Source of the DNA: Akebia trifoliata
Taxonomy: Eukaryota; Streptophyta; Magnoliopsida; Ranunculales; Lardizabalaceae
NCBI GenBank assembly: GCA_017979445.1
Contig: CM030714.1
Coordinates: 992,001 to 1,056,000, forward strand
DNA: 64,000 bases
Direction of reading: 5' to 3'
The notes under the pieces were generated by a model that was given only the letters and a program-made list of their open reading frames with translations, did not search any database and was not told where the DNA came from. Of the stretch, positions 24,501-44,307 are shown piece by piece. Position 1 is the stretch's first letter. Every line of letters begins with the position of its first letter. A program made the position numbers and the translations under genes.

Positions 24501-25769
24501 CTAGAGAGTAGTTGATCGAGTGAACCTTAAAATGGGAGATCCGCTCCAACAGAAATCTCTTGTAATTTATCCACTATGCAAGAGATCAAATACATTTTGG
24601 CTGAGAGGGAAATATGTTCATCATCCATCACTCAAGGTGGGACGAGGGTCTACCATCATGTTCTCAAATGGTATCAAACTCCAATTCCTGTCCCGTGATA
24701 TCCTAAACAAGGAAAATGACAAGGGTTGCTATCGAATTGAATATGGGAGATGAGGACCCAGAAAGGAAAAAACTTCAATAACTCTGAATTCTCAGGGATC
24801 AGAACACAAAATGACATCCTCCCTAAGAAAATTTGGCCACAAAAACAATAATCATTATTTAGCCCAAAAAGATCTCATAGGAAGATGAACCTTCGAGTTG
24901 TAATTCCTAAGCTCAAAATACTTCCGCTTCAACTACTTCTCAATACACTAGAAAATAAAATGCTAAAATTCCCTCTCTTTTTTTCTTTAATAGGTGTTCA
25001 CTTCATAATTCCGCCTGTCTAGTGTCCCATTTACACTACATTGCCAGTCACAAGCCTGGATAAAGGAGAAGGGTTGTGTCAAGTTGGCAGCCCCGTGCAA
25101 AAATCCACCGCCTCTAACACGAATCCAGATCAGAGAGCTGACCCCAAATCTTTGGAATAAAGCCTTGTTGGAGTTCATTTTATCTCCTTTCACCTATATC
25201 ATTTCCCACACTCCCCCTCAAACTCCAAACTTCTACTCATTTAAGTGTTCAAAAACCAAAGACAAACTAGCCATTGAAATACCATAACCAAAAACCCATC
25301 TTGTACCAATCTCAGTTCTCAAAAAATATACTTAAAAATGAACAAATCCCAATAATAAAAAATGATCATGTTTTTATGAAGCATCACTTTCTAAGTTACC
25401 CTTTGTAGGTAAGCATTATTGTCTGGCCTAGTTGCAGCTATAAACAAAAGACCGTTTTTTATAAGACATATTTCATTCCTTCTAAAGAACTATTCCTTAC
25501 AGATAAATCTACTCTGAAACAGCTTTAAAACTCAGATATCCACTTCAACTTTGCTACTGTCTAAGAAAACCCACCACCAAAAGCATAAAAACATACAAGA
25601 GAAAACACATACCATAAAGAAAAAACATAGAAATAAAGTTAAAGATAGGAAAAACGCAACATAAATAATGAGAGAGAGAGAGAGAGCTCTTACTCCATGG
25701 AGGATTGGAGTCTATGCAGTACTCAAGGTCTTGGAGTTGGTCCATGGGAGGATGAGTTATGTCCGCCAT
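18591..25769 (-). CDS. Nucleobase-ascorbate transporter (NAT/NCS2 family), NAT1/NAT2-like
   Basis: Fourteen exons: 25769-25694, 22687-22590, 22041-21865, 21692-21592, 21502-21427, 21085-21026, 20932-20745, 20650-20554, 20141-20055, 19961-19903, 19803-19712, 19612-19535, 19443-19283, 18803-18591. Together they give 1563 bases and 520 residues, the usual length of the family, with every join in phase. The start MADITHPPMDQLQDLEYCID and end NLPFNLNRFFPPT match plant NAT1/2-type proteins. The NAT signature ENVGLLGLTRVG is at about 341-352. STGAYKAASRLA and TRLPTVVGGSYAY are also present, among many hydrophobic membrane segments. The TM1 pair reads Gln34-Asn35 where many family members have Gln-His. 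It is a multi-pass membrane symporter, and the family moves purines, uracil or ascorbate; the substrate is not predictable here. Intron 1 is 3 kb. Confidence 0.96.
22688..25693 (-). other. Intron 1 of the NAT gene, 3.0 kb
   Basis: This is non-coding apart from chance frames. It includes a CT-rich run just inside the donor and repeated GATGAATAGT/GATGAACAGT words near 23880-23940 (a short imperfect tandem repeat). There is mid-intron AT-rich sequence without a recognisable element. No protein-like frame was seen. Confidence 0.55.
25670..25687. repeat. (GA)n microsatellite just inside NAT intron 1
   Basis: On the sense strand the donor GTAAGAG runs directly into a CT repeat, only 6 bases past the 5' splice site. 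This could be a pyrimidine-rich intronic element or simply a microsatellite. Confidence 0.7.
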
Positions 25770-25913
25770 TAGAGAACTTCACAAGAATCTGAAAATAACA
25801 GAGAAGAGCAAGAGCAAGAGAAGAAGAAAGCAAAAGAGAACAAAAGTGGGAAAGGGAGGACAAAAATATGCAAAGTGAAGCCCCTTCAGCAGCGATGTGC
25901 CTGTTTCGAAATT

Positions 25914-25921
25914 ATTTTATA
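25914..25921 (-). promoter_or_regulatory. Candidate TATA box of the NAT gene
   Basis: The minus strand reads ATATAAAATAA about 145 bases upstream of the start codon. The leader that follows is purine-rich on the plus strand and free of in-frame ATGs near the start. It is plausible by position only. Confidence 0.4.
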
Positions 25922-25924
25922 TTT

Positions 25925-28595
25925 ACCAAAATACCCTTACTTCTTAATAAAACTACGATACCACCAAGTAAAGGATCTCTACTTCTACCATCCCTTCTCT
26001 CTCAGTCTCTCTACACAGGTTTGAATGATACACGTGTAAATAGCTCTCCCACCTAAAATGCCACGTGATATATTATTGTTGGCCCACTTTAATGATCTTA
26101 CACAGCAAAATAGAATCTGATTGCTGATTGGTGATTTATGACCATTATGGTCCATCGGCTTCATCGTCAATGCAAAAGGATCACTCAACAATGACAAAAC
26201 AACAAGAAGTAAGCTTATTCTAAGAATTTGGAGTCCACTAAACGAATCACGATCTTTAATTTACTTTTGTTTAAAATCACAACTTTTATTACTGAAAGTG
26301 AGTTCATCGTACTTCAACCTTCAACTTAAATATTTTTTCTAATTAATAAATAATCTACACTAAACAAGTTCAAATCATTGTAATTAACTTGTTATTTACT
26401 CCTACAATTTTTTTAAATATATTCTTTTTTTAGTATTTTTCTTTCATAATCTTTCTAATCGTCCATCCTAATGTCCTTATATTAATTACATTTAATTTAT
26501 TAATATTTTGTGTGTGCTTATTGTGGGTATTCTTCACCCTTCGACTGAGTCTAATCTTACAATCACATGCATTGCCCCCTCGAAAAGTCCTAAGTGCAAC
26601 TGGTTAATTTGAGGGTCAATCGGACCCAAGAAGGTGGACCCAAGGAATTCATTGCTTTGTGGGATTTCGAACACTTGACCTACCCTTCCTGAGGAGTTTA
26701 TCAAGACTCGATTTGCCACTAGGCCAAACTCAGGATTTTTCAATTTATTAATATGATACTTTTTGACTATCCAATTCATTCTATAAAATTGCACTGTCCT
26801 TATTATCGTCTTATAATTTTATTTATTTATTTTTATCTTTATATGTCTATCACATAGTATTCTAGAAGTGTACATCCACTTTATTTAACATCATAGCTTA
26901 GTAAATTTTTAAAAAATTTAAAATTAATTATCCTAATTTAATTTTAATAGTTTAAAATTAGAATTTAAAATTACAAACTAATGATTCCAATGAAACACTT
27001 CCTTAGTGTGTGGGTTCTACAAGGAGTGTGCCAGGGATAGTGGGGGGGAAAAGAAAAGATTATCACGTGGCACTTTTTGGAGTGGGATTATTGAAACTTC
27101 AAAGGACTCTTGAGCACAAAATCATGTCTCATTTAAAAATTCAAACTCTCATAGCCGTTTACATTACACATGCAAAGAGTAGGCCCCACCAATCGATGGG
27201 TCCCACTTAAGGAAATCTAATATGGCAAAAATGAAGTTTTCTTTTTGAACAATTGCATTTATTTGCAGGTGCAAATAACAGTTTAGGAGATATGAGGTTA
27301 ATTTGGTAATTTTAAGATGATAAGTACCGGAACAAGCGTCAAGGAGGTGACGTTGCACGTGCGGCGGCTACACTTTCGGCTCGCGCATTCCCATTTATAT
27401 TCCCACGATCACGACATCCCCCCTGAATCTGATTTCCATTTAACCTATGAAATTACAATTCTCTCCCTTGTCACGTCTCGCAAGATAAGAATCTCTCTCC
27501 AATCCGTCGGGTTCTCGGGTGTCAAGTTGGATAAAATGGGTCGAAAAGCCATAATAGAATCCAAAAGATATGTTTTAAGGGTATATGTTGGGTTGGGTGA
27601 TGGCTAAAGAATGGTGCATATTCGACCCATTATGGATTGGATCTTAAGCATTTTGAACCGCTGTGAAACCATGTCCATATACAAGTCAGCTTTGGTCCAA
27701 CGCGATTTGATCCATTTACAACCTTGAGTCCTATTACCACCTAGGTCTCCTATCCCAAATGTTGATTCCACACATTGATCGTCTCTATGTTATTTTTCAT
27801 GGAAATCCATTAGAGTCGATTCTCTTGAAATCGAATCCATTCAGAATTAAAAGTGATAAGAACTGGAAAAAACCAATAATTTAAATCAATTAAAGAGCAA
27901 TTTTTTTTTTGTAGTTGTGAATTCTGATTCCAAATATTTGATAACTTGAATCCATAGAAATCGAATTGAAACTAATCTATTGACTACTCTAATATACACC
28001 ATTGAGAGCTCGGATGGTACAATTGTTTATCAATCAATATATCATGATCCATCGATAGTTTTATTAGGTGGAATCAATCAAAATAGTATGATTTATCGAA
28101 TGAATGTGCAAGTTGAAGACTCTTGAAAAGTGAGGGATATTTATTTTAATAAACATGAATTGTGACGAGACCAGTTATGAACACACTTCTAATAATAGAA
28201 GATGTGGATTTGGAAATAATAAAATGGATTGAGATGAGGCTTGTAAAGATCAAAGACGATGATGATATTTGTGTGAGACTTTTCTGTCAATTTGACATGT
28301 TAAGATCTTCAGTATGATCAATCCAATTCCCAGTTTCCATAGCATCTATGTGTACCTATCAAAAGAGATCTAAAGCTTTGAGTCATATTCACAAGTAATA
28401 ATTTCTCAAATGGAATCACATTAAACAAACAAACATTTTTTATGAAATTATCTCTCCTTTTACTTGAGTTCTTTCATGTCATCTTTAAAAAAATTTCATT
28501 TTCATTTTCAGTGCAATCGATAATGCACTCAATGATTTTTATGACCATCATTGTTCTGTAATTTTAACTAATAGTTACATTCTAATGTGAGGCTC
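25925..28595. other. Intergenic region between NAT and the 28.6 kb SINE
   Basis: No gene is supported. It contains the SINE at 26535-26745. Near 27000-27600 there is a less AT-rich stretch with G-box-like words (TATCACGTGGCAC, GCACGTGCGG) and a 96-codon frame that resembles nothing known. Confidence 0.4.
26535..26745 (-). mobile_element. tRNA-derived SINE (same family as 14.3 kb)
   Basis: Read on the minus strand, GTTTGGCCTAGTGGCAAAT (A-box, ~26713-26731) is followed by GGTCAAGTGTTCGAAATCCC (B-box, ~26661-26680). The spacing and flanking words match the copy at 14335, including GTCAAGTGTTCGAAA. No poly(A) tail is clear. Confidence 0.6.
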
Positions 28596-28598
28596 TCA

Positions 28599-28857
28599 TT
28601 TTTTTTTTTTTTTTTTTTGATGGGGGTATCCGAACTTACGTCCGACTAGGGGGATCAGAAGAGCCAAGGCATATGGATCCCTCCCTTGGGCACCTGCAAC
28701 GCCCTCATATCATATGCACCAAGTGAGTAAGAGTGCGTCCTCAATGCTGGCCCCGAGGAAATATTGATATACTGGGTATTGAACTCGCAACCTACTGACT
28801 CTCACTGCTAATTGGATCCGAAATTGTCAGTGAGCCACCTCCTCAAGGTTAGGCTCT
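28599..28857 (-). mobile_element. tRNA-derived SINE with poly(A) tail
   Basis: On the minus strand it starts near GGTGGCTCACTGAC (A-box-like) and has GGTTGCGAGTTCAATACCC (B-box). It continues ATTTCCTCGGGGCCAGCATTGAGG, TGCCCAAGGGAGGGATCC and GGACGTAAGTTCGGATACCC, and ends in a ~20-A tail (the T run at 28598-28618 on the plus strand). The copy at 49.83-50.04 kb shares this whole order. It is the most complete SINE in the window. Confidence 0.75.
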
Positions 28858-30050
28858 CGTTCTTAATGTTGTACTTTTACATGTTTCTGAATCAAAGGTC
28901 ATTACGATATTTGAAACCCAATAAAAAAAAGTACAATTGACGTCTTATCATCTAATTTGGGGCTCCTAGTTATACACTTCAACACATCCCGATGCAATTA
29001 ATTTATTATTAGGATGCATTATTCTACCCATATAAAAAATATGGCAAATTTTCTATTACTTAAATCTAATAAATAATTAGATTTAGAAATAAAATAACAA
29101 TATCAATAAACAAATAATTTGGAATATGGAATAACTACACAAGCTTACAAAACCCTCTACACAAACAACCACTTTTAAAATGTCAAAGTTAAACCAACTC
29201 AGTTAAGCAATAAATCCATGTCTTGTATATGAAATTACACGAATACCCTCTACAAAAATTTTCTGTTGCCATTTTGGTAATTATATTGAAACTCTAAGGG
29301 TAGTTTATATGAGATGAATAAGTGTTCTAAGAGAATAAATGGGTTGGGTATTCATTAAGAAAGGAAGTCAGGCTGCCCACTGAGAGTTTCAGAATTCAGA
29401 TATATATATTTGCCAACTTTCTTCTATTTTGATCGTGTACTCCATGACATAGTTTAGTTACCAAACTCCATGAATCATTTGCATTCCACTTGGCATCAAA
29501 TGGCCATCACATTTTGAGCCTAGGCATAATAAATCATCTGGATTGGTGTTTTATCCATCATTTTCACCAGAGACTTTTTATTGTATGCCATGTGGTTCAA
29601 AAACAGACCCGTGGTTAGGAAACTATGACCACTATCTGTAGTACTGGATCCTCATTTTTTCTAGTCCAGATCGTCCCGAGTTGTTACCCTCTTTAATAGT
29701 TAACAGGGACATCTAACAGCTTTGCTTCTCTTTATTTATTCCAAATATAGTTAATTGTTTGAATTTTAAGGATTTTGAAATTCAAATTTCACCCTTAAAT
29801 CGGCATTAAATAGGAAGAATTGAAACAGACAAAAAAATTTAATTGAAAATGTGTATATGGTGAGGATCATGAGGATGAGTGAATGGTATTTACATGTTGC
29901 ATGAGAATAGTGTGATTCTTGAATCATCCACTCTACTAGGGATGCAAATGGTCGGGCCTGGCCAACTTTGGGTTAGGTTGTGGTTGGACCCTACATATTA
30001 AGGGGTGGCTACTATACAGTATCAAAATCCTAGCCTGGACTAGTACCATT
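28858..30050. other. AT-rich intergenic region, nothing recognised
   Basis: No protein-like frame, RNA gene or clear repeat was seen, apart from short low-complexity runs. Confidence 0.4.
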
Positions 30051-30051
30051 A

Positions 30052-31895
30052 GGGTTGCAACCTGGGCGGGTTGGCCTGAACTCAACTCGATTGACAGGCG
30101 AGCCTGGGCTCAGCTAGGTGAAAAATGAGTGGAGCCTGGGTTGGAATATCTCAACCCGACTTTAATCCAGGTTGAGGGCTGAGCAACCTGGCTCAATCCG
30201 AACTCGATGCCTATATACTAATCTATAAAGACATGATCGAACGTTATTTCAACATTAGGAATAAGTGCCTTGTTAATTGATAGCAACATCGGAGAAGACA
30301 CATTTGATTTTGATGGAGATAAAAGAAATGGTTGAGATATGATACAAGAAAACTCTTTTATAACCCCTGGAATTATTTTATAAGAGTGTATTGAATATTT
30401 GCAATTCTTAACATACGTTTGTTATTTATGTGATTTTCAATAACTTATGCCTAACTTTATAGTTTGGAAACGGATAATCATTTGAGTTCTTCTTGAGCAT
30501 GTGTTATTGAAGTATTTTTTGAGACGTGTTAATTATCAAGATAAGTAAATCAACCTCGGATCCCTTTAGAAAAAGAGTTAAGTTTCAAAAATAGTGGTTA
30601 GTTACTTACACAATATAACCATCTGATAAGCAAATTGTGTCCTTCCATATGTGACTGAAATGAGACACTTGTTAAAGTGCAAAATAAATATTAAAATTTC
30701 AACATAAACAAAGTATCACTCATAACACATTAAAAATCATGAGAAAATTAGAAAATAAAACAAAAAAATCAATTTTAACACTTACCTTGTAAGGGAAGAT
30801 TGAAGATCAAAGACATTCTTAAAATCAATATCAAGAACCCAAATCAAAATGTTGCTTGTTCAAAGTCAAATGTATCATTAACCAAGAAAATATATCAATT
30901 TACAACAATATAGAGAAGATAGTTTTGCATTTATGTTAACTAATATTAAATATTAGAAAGTAGAAACATTAAATGAATAAATAAATTTACAACCATCGAT
31001 GATTTTAGTCAAAAGGCATGACAAAAACAAATATAGTATAAAAAAAATATAGAAATCAAGCAAACAAACAATAGAAAATGAATAAGTGAATAAATACTTA
31101 ATTACAATTCATGTTTATACAAATCCAACTTGAACTCAAAAAATAAACTGGCACCCATTGGTTCTGATTCTCAAGAATTGAGATGAGAAAAAAAGTATTT
31201 CAAATATTATTAAAAAAATTTCCTTTAAAAAAATTAACATATTATTAACAAAATTATTAATTTAGTTATAATTTGTTAACAAAATATACAAATTAATGAT
31301 TTTTTTTTTTCAAAAATTAAAATAAAACTATCTTAGTTAAAAGTAATAACTTTTTAGGAGAGTAACTCATTTTAAGCTACAATTGATAATTTATATAAAA
31401 AATTAAAGAATTTTATATAACATGAATTTATTTTGAAATACAAAAACACCTCAAACCATCTACAGTATGGAAAGAAATGACAAAATAAATCGTTCCAGGT
31501 ACCCATTGGATAAAACCTAACAGTTCGGTTCCATTTTAGACCTGGCTCTAATTGATTCCAATAAAAAGGGAATCAGAACCAAGGTTTTCGGTTAAATGGT
31601 TACCCATTGACACCCTAGTTGTATGTGGTTTTATTTAGTAGTGGCGTTATTTTTTAAATTGTATTTTTTTTAAGATATAAAATTTATTTATTAATTTAAA
31701 AAAATTAAGAATATACCAAGCCAACCAGCCCAAAATTAGCTAACTCGGGCTAACATGAGCTCAACCAGATTTTAAAAGATCAAGCTTGGGTTATTGAACT
31801 CAGGCTTAATGGTCGGGCTTGAGTTGAGCTTGGGTAGAGGGTTCTACCACTTGGGTTGAGCTTGAGTTTACCCTCCAACCCATCCAAGTTGTAGT
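30052..31895. mobile_element. Non-autonomous TIR element, about 1.8 kb
   Basis: The left end TAGGGTTGCAACCTGGGCGG, GGCCTGAACTCAACTCG and GAGCCTGGGCTCAGC are mirrored by a right end that reverse-complements to TTAGGACTACAACTTGGATG, GGGTTGGAGGG and AACTCAAGCTCAACCC. The interior is AT-rich and non-coding. It shares the subterminal AGCTCAACCCAAG/GGGCTTGAGTTGAGC words with the element at 5785-7083. Exact boundaries are uncertain. Confidence 0.5.
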
Positions 31896-33105
31896 CCTAA
31901 GTTCTTTTCAGGCTTCCAGTCGACTAGGGTTTAATGGGCGTGCTTGACTTAAAAACTCTTAAAAAAAACAAAACAAAACAAATTTAATACTTTTTTTTTT
32001 CTATTAATACAATGAACCACATTTTTGTTTAGTTATTGGATTTACTAAAATAAGTCAATGTACATTGTATATAAATATTCGAACATCAAATTACAATTTA
32101 AACAGGTCAATTTTAATTAAGGGAGATGAGTTGAATCACAATAGGTTGAGTACATTAAACTTAGGTCGACACCTGCTCACCTGTCTATCATTTATATAAG
32201 TCTACCCCAAAATAGTACAATTTCAATGTATTGAAAACCTTTTTAGCCCTCAAAACCCTTAACCCTTAGGGAATTTTGTCCGAGATCGGATGCACGAAAG
32301 CATCAAAATTTTGCTCACAGGAATTAGACCCAATGTACTGAGGTAATGTCGGAATCATGATTCCTAATGTCTTCAAACCCCAAATATTTGAGGTTCTATC
32401 GAAATTCTTATTCCTAGAGTCCTCAAAACACTGAAATGCATACGTTCTACTAAAATCTTGATTCCCGAATTCCTTGAAACCCTAAAATATTGAGATTCTA
32501 CCAAAATTTCAGTTCTCAAATCCCTAAATTCCTGAGGTACCAAACTCTATCGAAATTCTGTCAATATATATAGCTAAAATATATTAAGCAGGTAACCATG
32601 AAGCGGGGCGTAAGTTGGGGTGCCTAACCCCTCTGATTCACAATCAAATCCCAAACCCGAATATTTGATTTAAGACTAACTTGAAAAGAAAAGAAAAAAA
32701 ATAATGATTTAAATGTAAAGATCAATCCAAGTAACCATTCACACCCATTTCAAAATGAATGGATGATGGTGACCATGTAAAAGTAGTCTGTGAATGAAAA
32801 TCCATATGTTTACAAAATAAAATAAAATAAAATAAAAATAGAAACTGATTGAAATTTGTTATTTTGCTGTAATTGATTCTCCATTGAGTTTTTTATTTTA
32901 TTTTTGGTGATACAAGAGTGAAATTCACAAATTTTGTCTACAAATTAGAAATTTTATATTTCCCTCATATAATCATACTTAACTGGTTTCACATGACAGG
33001 GTGGGATGGTGCGTGCAGTCCGGGGGTTGGCCCTGTTGGAGAAGGTTGGCATATTGGATCGGGTAAAGCCCAATGGACCAAATGCTGGCCTGCTACCACA
33101 GGGAT
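31896..33105. other. Intergenic region, nothing firm
   Basis: At 32330-32560 there is a weak internal repetition around CAAAACCCT/CGAAATTCTTATTCC-like phrases (CTATCGAAATTC, CTACTAAAATCTTG, CTACCAAAATTTC), perhaps an old tandem repeat. A GC-richer stretch near 32995-33115 has no recognisable coding or RNA feature. Confidence 0.35.
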
Positions 33106-33107
33106 CA

Positions 33108-33225
33108 CCTCATTACCGATATAATGCTGAAGTGACCTCAAGCTGGAACCTCGTATCACACTTCTTGATGTGAAAGTGTATGGGAACCATAGATGTTTTT
33201 CACCGAGATATGAGTTAAAAAGTAA
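33108..33225. mobile_element. Partial fold-back element (TGACCTCAAG family)
   Basis: It begins ATAATGCTGAAGTGACCTCAAG, then ATCACACTTCTTGATGTGAAAG and GGAACCATAGATGTTTTTCA. This order is shared with 52189-52366 and, inverted, with 56046-56222. The second arm is missing, so the copy is truncated. Confidence 0.6.
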
Positions 33226-33896
33226 TTAAAAATCGGCACTATTGAGTGCAGTCTTTCTTTCAAATTTACTGCATTTTAACAAAACAAATTAATGTAAACG
33301 TAAATATAATTGTATGAGAGGGAGTTATTTCCATTTTGAAGTTAAAATTGAGAATTTCTCTCTCGTGTCGTGTTGTTAACAACAAAACAAAAAATATCGA
33401 AGACAAAACAGAATTTAATCGAGAATCATCAGTGACAAAACAACATAATTCAATCAATTTGTAGTTGTTGTTCTACTGCAACCGATTGAATTTAAAATTG
33501 AGAAACAAAATCAAAAATCAAAAAGCCAAATTCGATCAAGAAAGAAGATACAAACACAAGCAATATCATCATTCTCATTGACTACAATGATTGTAAATGC
33601 AAAATATTTGAAGGAATTATCATAAATCTCATCAAGATTAGTGTACTTATTTCCTCCCTTCATTGATTTCATAACAATTATACCAACATGTTTCCGTTAT
33701 TTCTACAAATTTTCCTAGGTTATACTATGCGTATTGTGAGAAACTATTCAAAAAATTGATCTAAGTAATTGTGTCCTTTCATCTTGAAAGTAAAATTACA
33801 TTCATCATTTGATATGTTTTTTTAGGCAATCATTTATTCCGAATTCGACTAATTGAAATATTTAGAAAAAAATAATATTTTATTATTCGTTAATCA

Positions 33897-34078
33897 AAGT
33901 GGATCCTTTAAGGATGCACCCTCACTTACCTGGTGTGTGGGTGTTGCACATGCCCCAGGAGGCCAGGACTAATCCTTGGACAAGACCATGGTCTATGGGT
34001 TGCGCAAAGCCCATATATTGCTTGGTCTGTTGTCTACAAGGATACTTGGTTGTATATGTATTTAAAAAAAAAAAAAAC
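33897..34078 (+). mobile_element. Truncated SINE with A-rich tail
   Basis: GATGCACCCTCACTTACCTGG, GTGTTGCACATGCCCCAGG and a terminal A-run (~34062-34077) match the 3' half of the SINE family at 28.6 and 49.9 kb. The tRNA-like head is absent. Confidence 0.5.
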
Positions 34079-34093
34079 TAGATTCTTATTTCA

Positions 34094-34282
34094 CGAGTAA
34101 TGATTTTCTGACGCCTCCCACCCCCCTCTGACACATGGCCCATCACAGAATTGTAGATCATTTGTCTAGGGATACATATAATCATAAATATTTTCTTTTA
34201 TATCTCGAGGCAAATGATCTACGGTTATGTGATGGGGTCGTGTGTTAAGGGAGAAGGGGCGTCATATTATCACGACTCTTAT
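34094..34282. mobile_element. Fold-back MITE-like element (TCTGACGCC type)
   Basis: The left arm ATGATTTTCTGACGCCTCCC, CCCATCACAGAATTGTAGATC and ATTTGTCTAGGGATACAT pairs with a right arm that reverse-complements to AAGAGTCGTGATAATATGAC, GCCCC, CCCATCACATAACCGTAGATC and ATTTGCCTCGAGATA. It is the best-preserved copy of the family at 2705-2875, and its outer word AAGAGTCGTG recurs in other fold-backs here. Confidence 0.75.
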
Positions 34283-35171
34283 TTTATTCGTATATATATA
34301 TTTTTCTAAATCCAAATCCCTTACTAACACAATAAAATTGAAAAATAGATGAAAAGGGAATGGATCTATTCATTGTGATTGCAACTAATCTTTATAATCA
34401 AAGGGTATACGTAGATTCGTGACCATTGGATTTCATGTTGTAATACATAGGATTGCGTGTTTCTTTACGAGTTTTTTTGCCATGAGTCTACGGATCCCGG
34501 CCCATAATTCAAGAGGGGAATAGGATTTGGTCCATTTATCACATTGGGTTAATCCAAATCCCCAAATAGACCTAGTTTGGTTCGGCAAGAACAATTTTAG
34601 GGTCCAGCCAAACCCCTATCATTGTAATATAGCAAATTTCCGATATCAAAAGAAACCATCAATGGATGGCTGAGATTGGATGATATTCTTTGGACAATCT
34701 CAACCAAACGTTCATTATGATCTACAGGATAACTCTATCACAGCCGTTCGTTTCTTTTGAGGTTAGAATATTCCTTTCAGCATCTCCTTCCTCACCAACC
34801 AAGATATACGGTCGAGGCAAGAAAGATTAGTTGGTAAATGAGTTAAATTTTGGTTCGATTAAACTGGTCAAGGAATGGTCCAGCTGCGACGTCTTCTTGA
34901 CCCCACACATTGGATGACGTAATTCCCTTGATGAACATCCAAGTGGTTCGAAGTAAGGTATGAAGTTAGGAAACATTATTCAACTCCTGGAGTACAGAAT
35001 CTGAACTTCCTAAAGTAACTACCAAGTGTACAGGCGGAGTCCCCAATGACATTTTTACCCTTTTCGTCCAACAAACTCCCTCAACGTCAAGAGTTGTTCA
35101 ACCAAAATTAAAAAGCGAAACAGAAACAGAGTTTCGATCACTATCTCTTCTTCGATCCACCTCCGTTAATC
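34283..35171. other. Upstream region and 5' UTR of the PFP beta gene
   Basis: There is no separate gene. The last ~130 bases are a purine/pyrimidine-mixed leader (CTATCTCTTCTTCGATCCACC just before the ATG). No convincing TATA box was found. Confidence 0.4.
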
Positions 35172-42999
<7,828 letters not shown>

Positions 43000-43927
43000 C
43001 AAATTTACCAATATTATGGACTCAAACAAGATGGATATTTTTTCACGTGTTCATGCTGCTGCGAAGGATCGAATAATTCTCATTTGCCAAATATATTTTC
43101 AAGGTATCAGAGAGAAAAAAACAGAAGGAGAAAAGCAAGTGATCTAATTTTCGTAATTTTAAGTTTTCGTCTATTAGAATTTAGGGTTTTGTTGGAGGAT
43201 AGTAAGTGTATTAAGCAGTTTGCTTGGATTATTGGAATTGAGAATTTGGAGGACACCTTATATTTTCCTTTTCTCTCAAGAGTGAAAGTTTGTGTGGTCT
43301 TCTTCTTGCCTATATGGTTGATGCTCTCATTCTTTAATTTCTTTGAAGGGGTCTTTGGTTGGAGGAACAAGCACCCAACTTAAGATCAGACCTAAAAGCT
43401 CATTTTTAAAATCATAATCACCAAATTGGCTCTTCCTGTTTAGAATTTGCTTGATGATACAAACAGACTTAGTAGGTGGTATTATGGTTCAGCTCGGACT
43501 CGTGAAATACAACAAATCAAGTACTAACAAGTCTACCACTAAAATTGTGCGGTTTATGGATGGAATTTTTTCATAGATACGATGCACCGAATTTGACATT
43601 TGTATGAAATGAATTAAGCAACTTAAGCAAACTAAGAAGCCAATTATCTCTTCGACCCAACAATTGAGGTGCTTCAAACAAAGCGAGCCTAACCAACCAA
43701 ATAACATGGTTTAAAAAATAATGACAATGGTTTCAATTTCTCATGGGCTTGCACAGATGACTGAACTAAAAATTTATCAAATTGGTTGGATCCTGATTTA
43801 ATTTGGTTGAACTGATTTACATTTATAGCAAATAAAAAAAATGTCATCAACCAATTATATAGTCAATGTGTTTTAAAAATATGGGTTAGAAGTTTCAGAA
43901 TGGGTTGATTTTGGCTAACTTGACCTT
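43000..43927. other. 3' flank of PFPB and intergenic region
   Basis: No gene is supported. A 99-codon frame at 43084-43383 overlaps the expected 3' UTR and resembles nothing known. Confidence 0.4.
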
Positions 43928-43930
43928 TCA

Positions 43931-44097
43931 TAAAAGAGTCGTGATCTTCTGAAGCCCCCTCTGACACACACCCATTGATGCGGCATGGCTAGAACCATAG
44001 ATTTTTTCCCTCCGGGATACACAACTGTATTATAAATATGTGTCATTGCATATCCCGAGAAAAGAATCTATGATTCCAACACATTCACAAATAATTA
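43931..44097. mobile_element. Fold-back element upstream of the RRM gene
   Basis: The left end AAAAGAGTCGTGATCTTCTGA, GCCCCCTCTGACACAC and GGCTAGAACCATAGATTTTTT is followed by GGGATACAC. The right arm reverse-complements to TTGGAATCATAGATTCTTTTC and TCGGGATATGC. The outer right end is eroded. It belongs with 34094-34282 by its AAGAGTCGTGAT end and ACCATAGAT core. Confidence 0.65.
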
Positions 44098-44235
44098 CTT
44101 TCATTATTATTCCAAAAATTACCTTCATTTATTTTCACTGAAAAATAACATTCACAAAAGCTAGCGGTCCGCTAATCGAACCAATTGTATAACAAGTCCA
44201 ATCGAACCTGGTTGGACCACTGGTTCGGGCCGGTT

Positions 44236-44241
44236 TATAAA
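44236..44241 (+). promoter_or_regulatory. Candidate TATA box of the RRM gene
   Basis: TATAAA within GGTTTATAAACATTG lies about 70 bases before the start codon. The sequence just upstream (GGTTGGACCACTGGTTCGGGCC) looks like a transposon terminus, so the promoter may sit in transposon-derived DNA. Confidence 0.4.
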
Positions 44242-44307
44242 CATTGTTTGAGACTTTGGAACAAGAAGTTGGGGCAGAGAAAACAGACGAGATTAGTGTT
44301 TGATGTA

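Noticed and set aside
27317..27607. 96-codon plus-strand frame in GC-richer DNA
   Set aside because: It resembles no protein. The composition is more like promoter or repeat DNA with G-box-like words.
43084..43383. 99-codon frame just after the PFPB stop codon
   Set aside because: It lies in the expected 3' UTR and is hydrophobic and low-complexity, without a motif.
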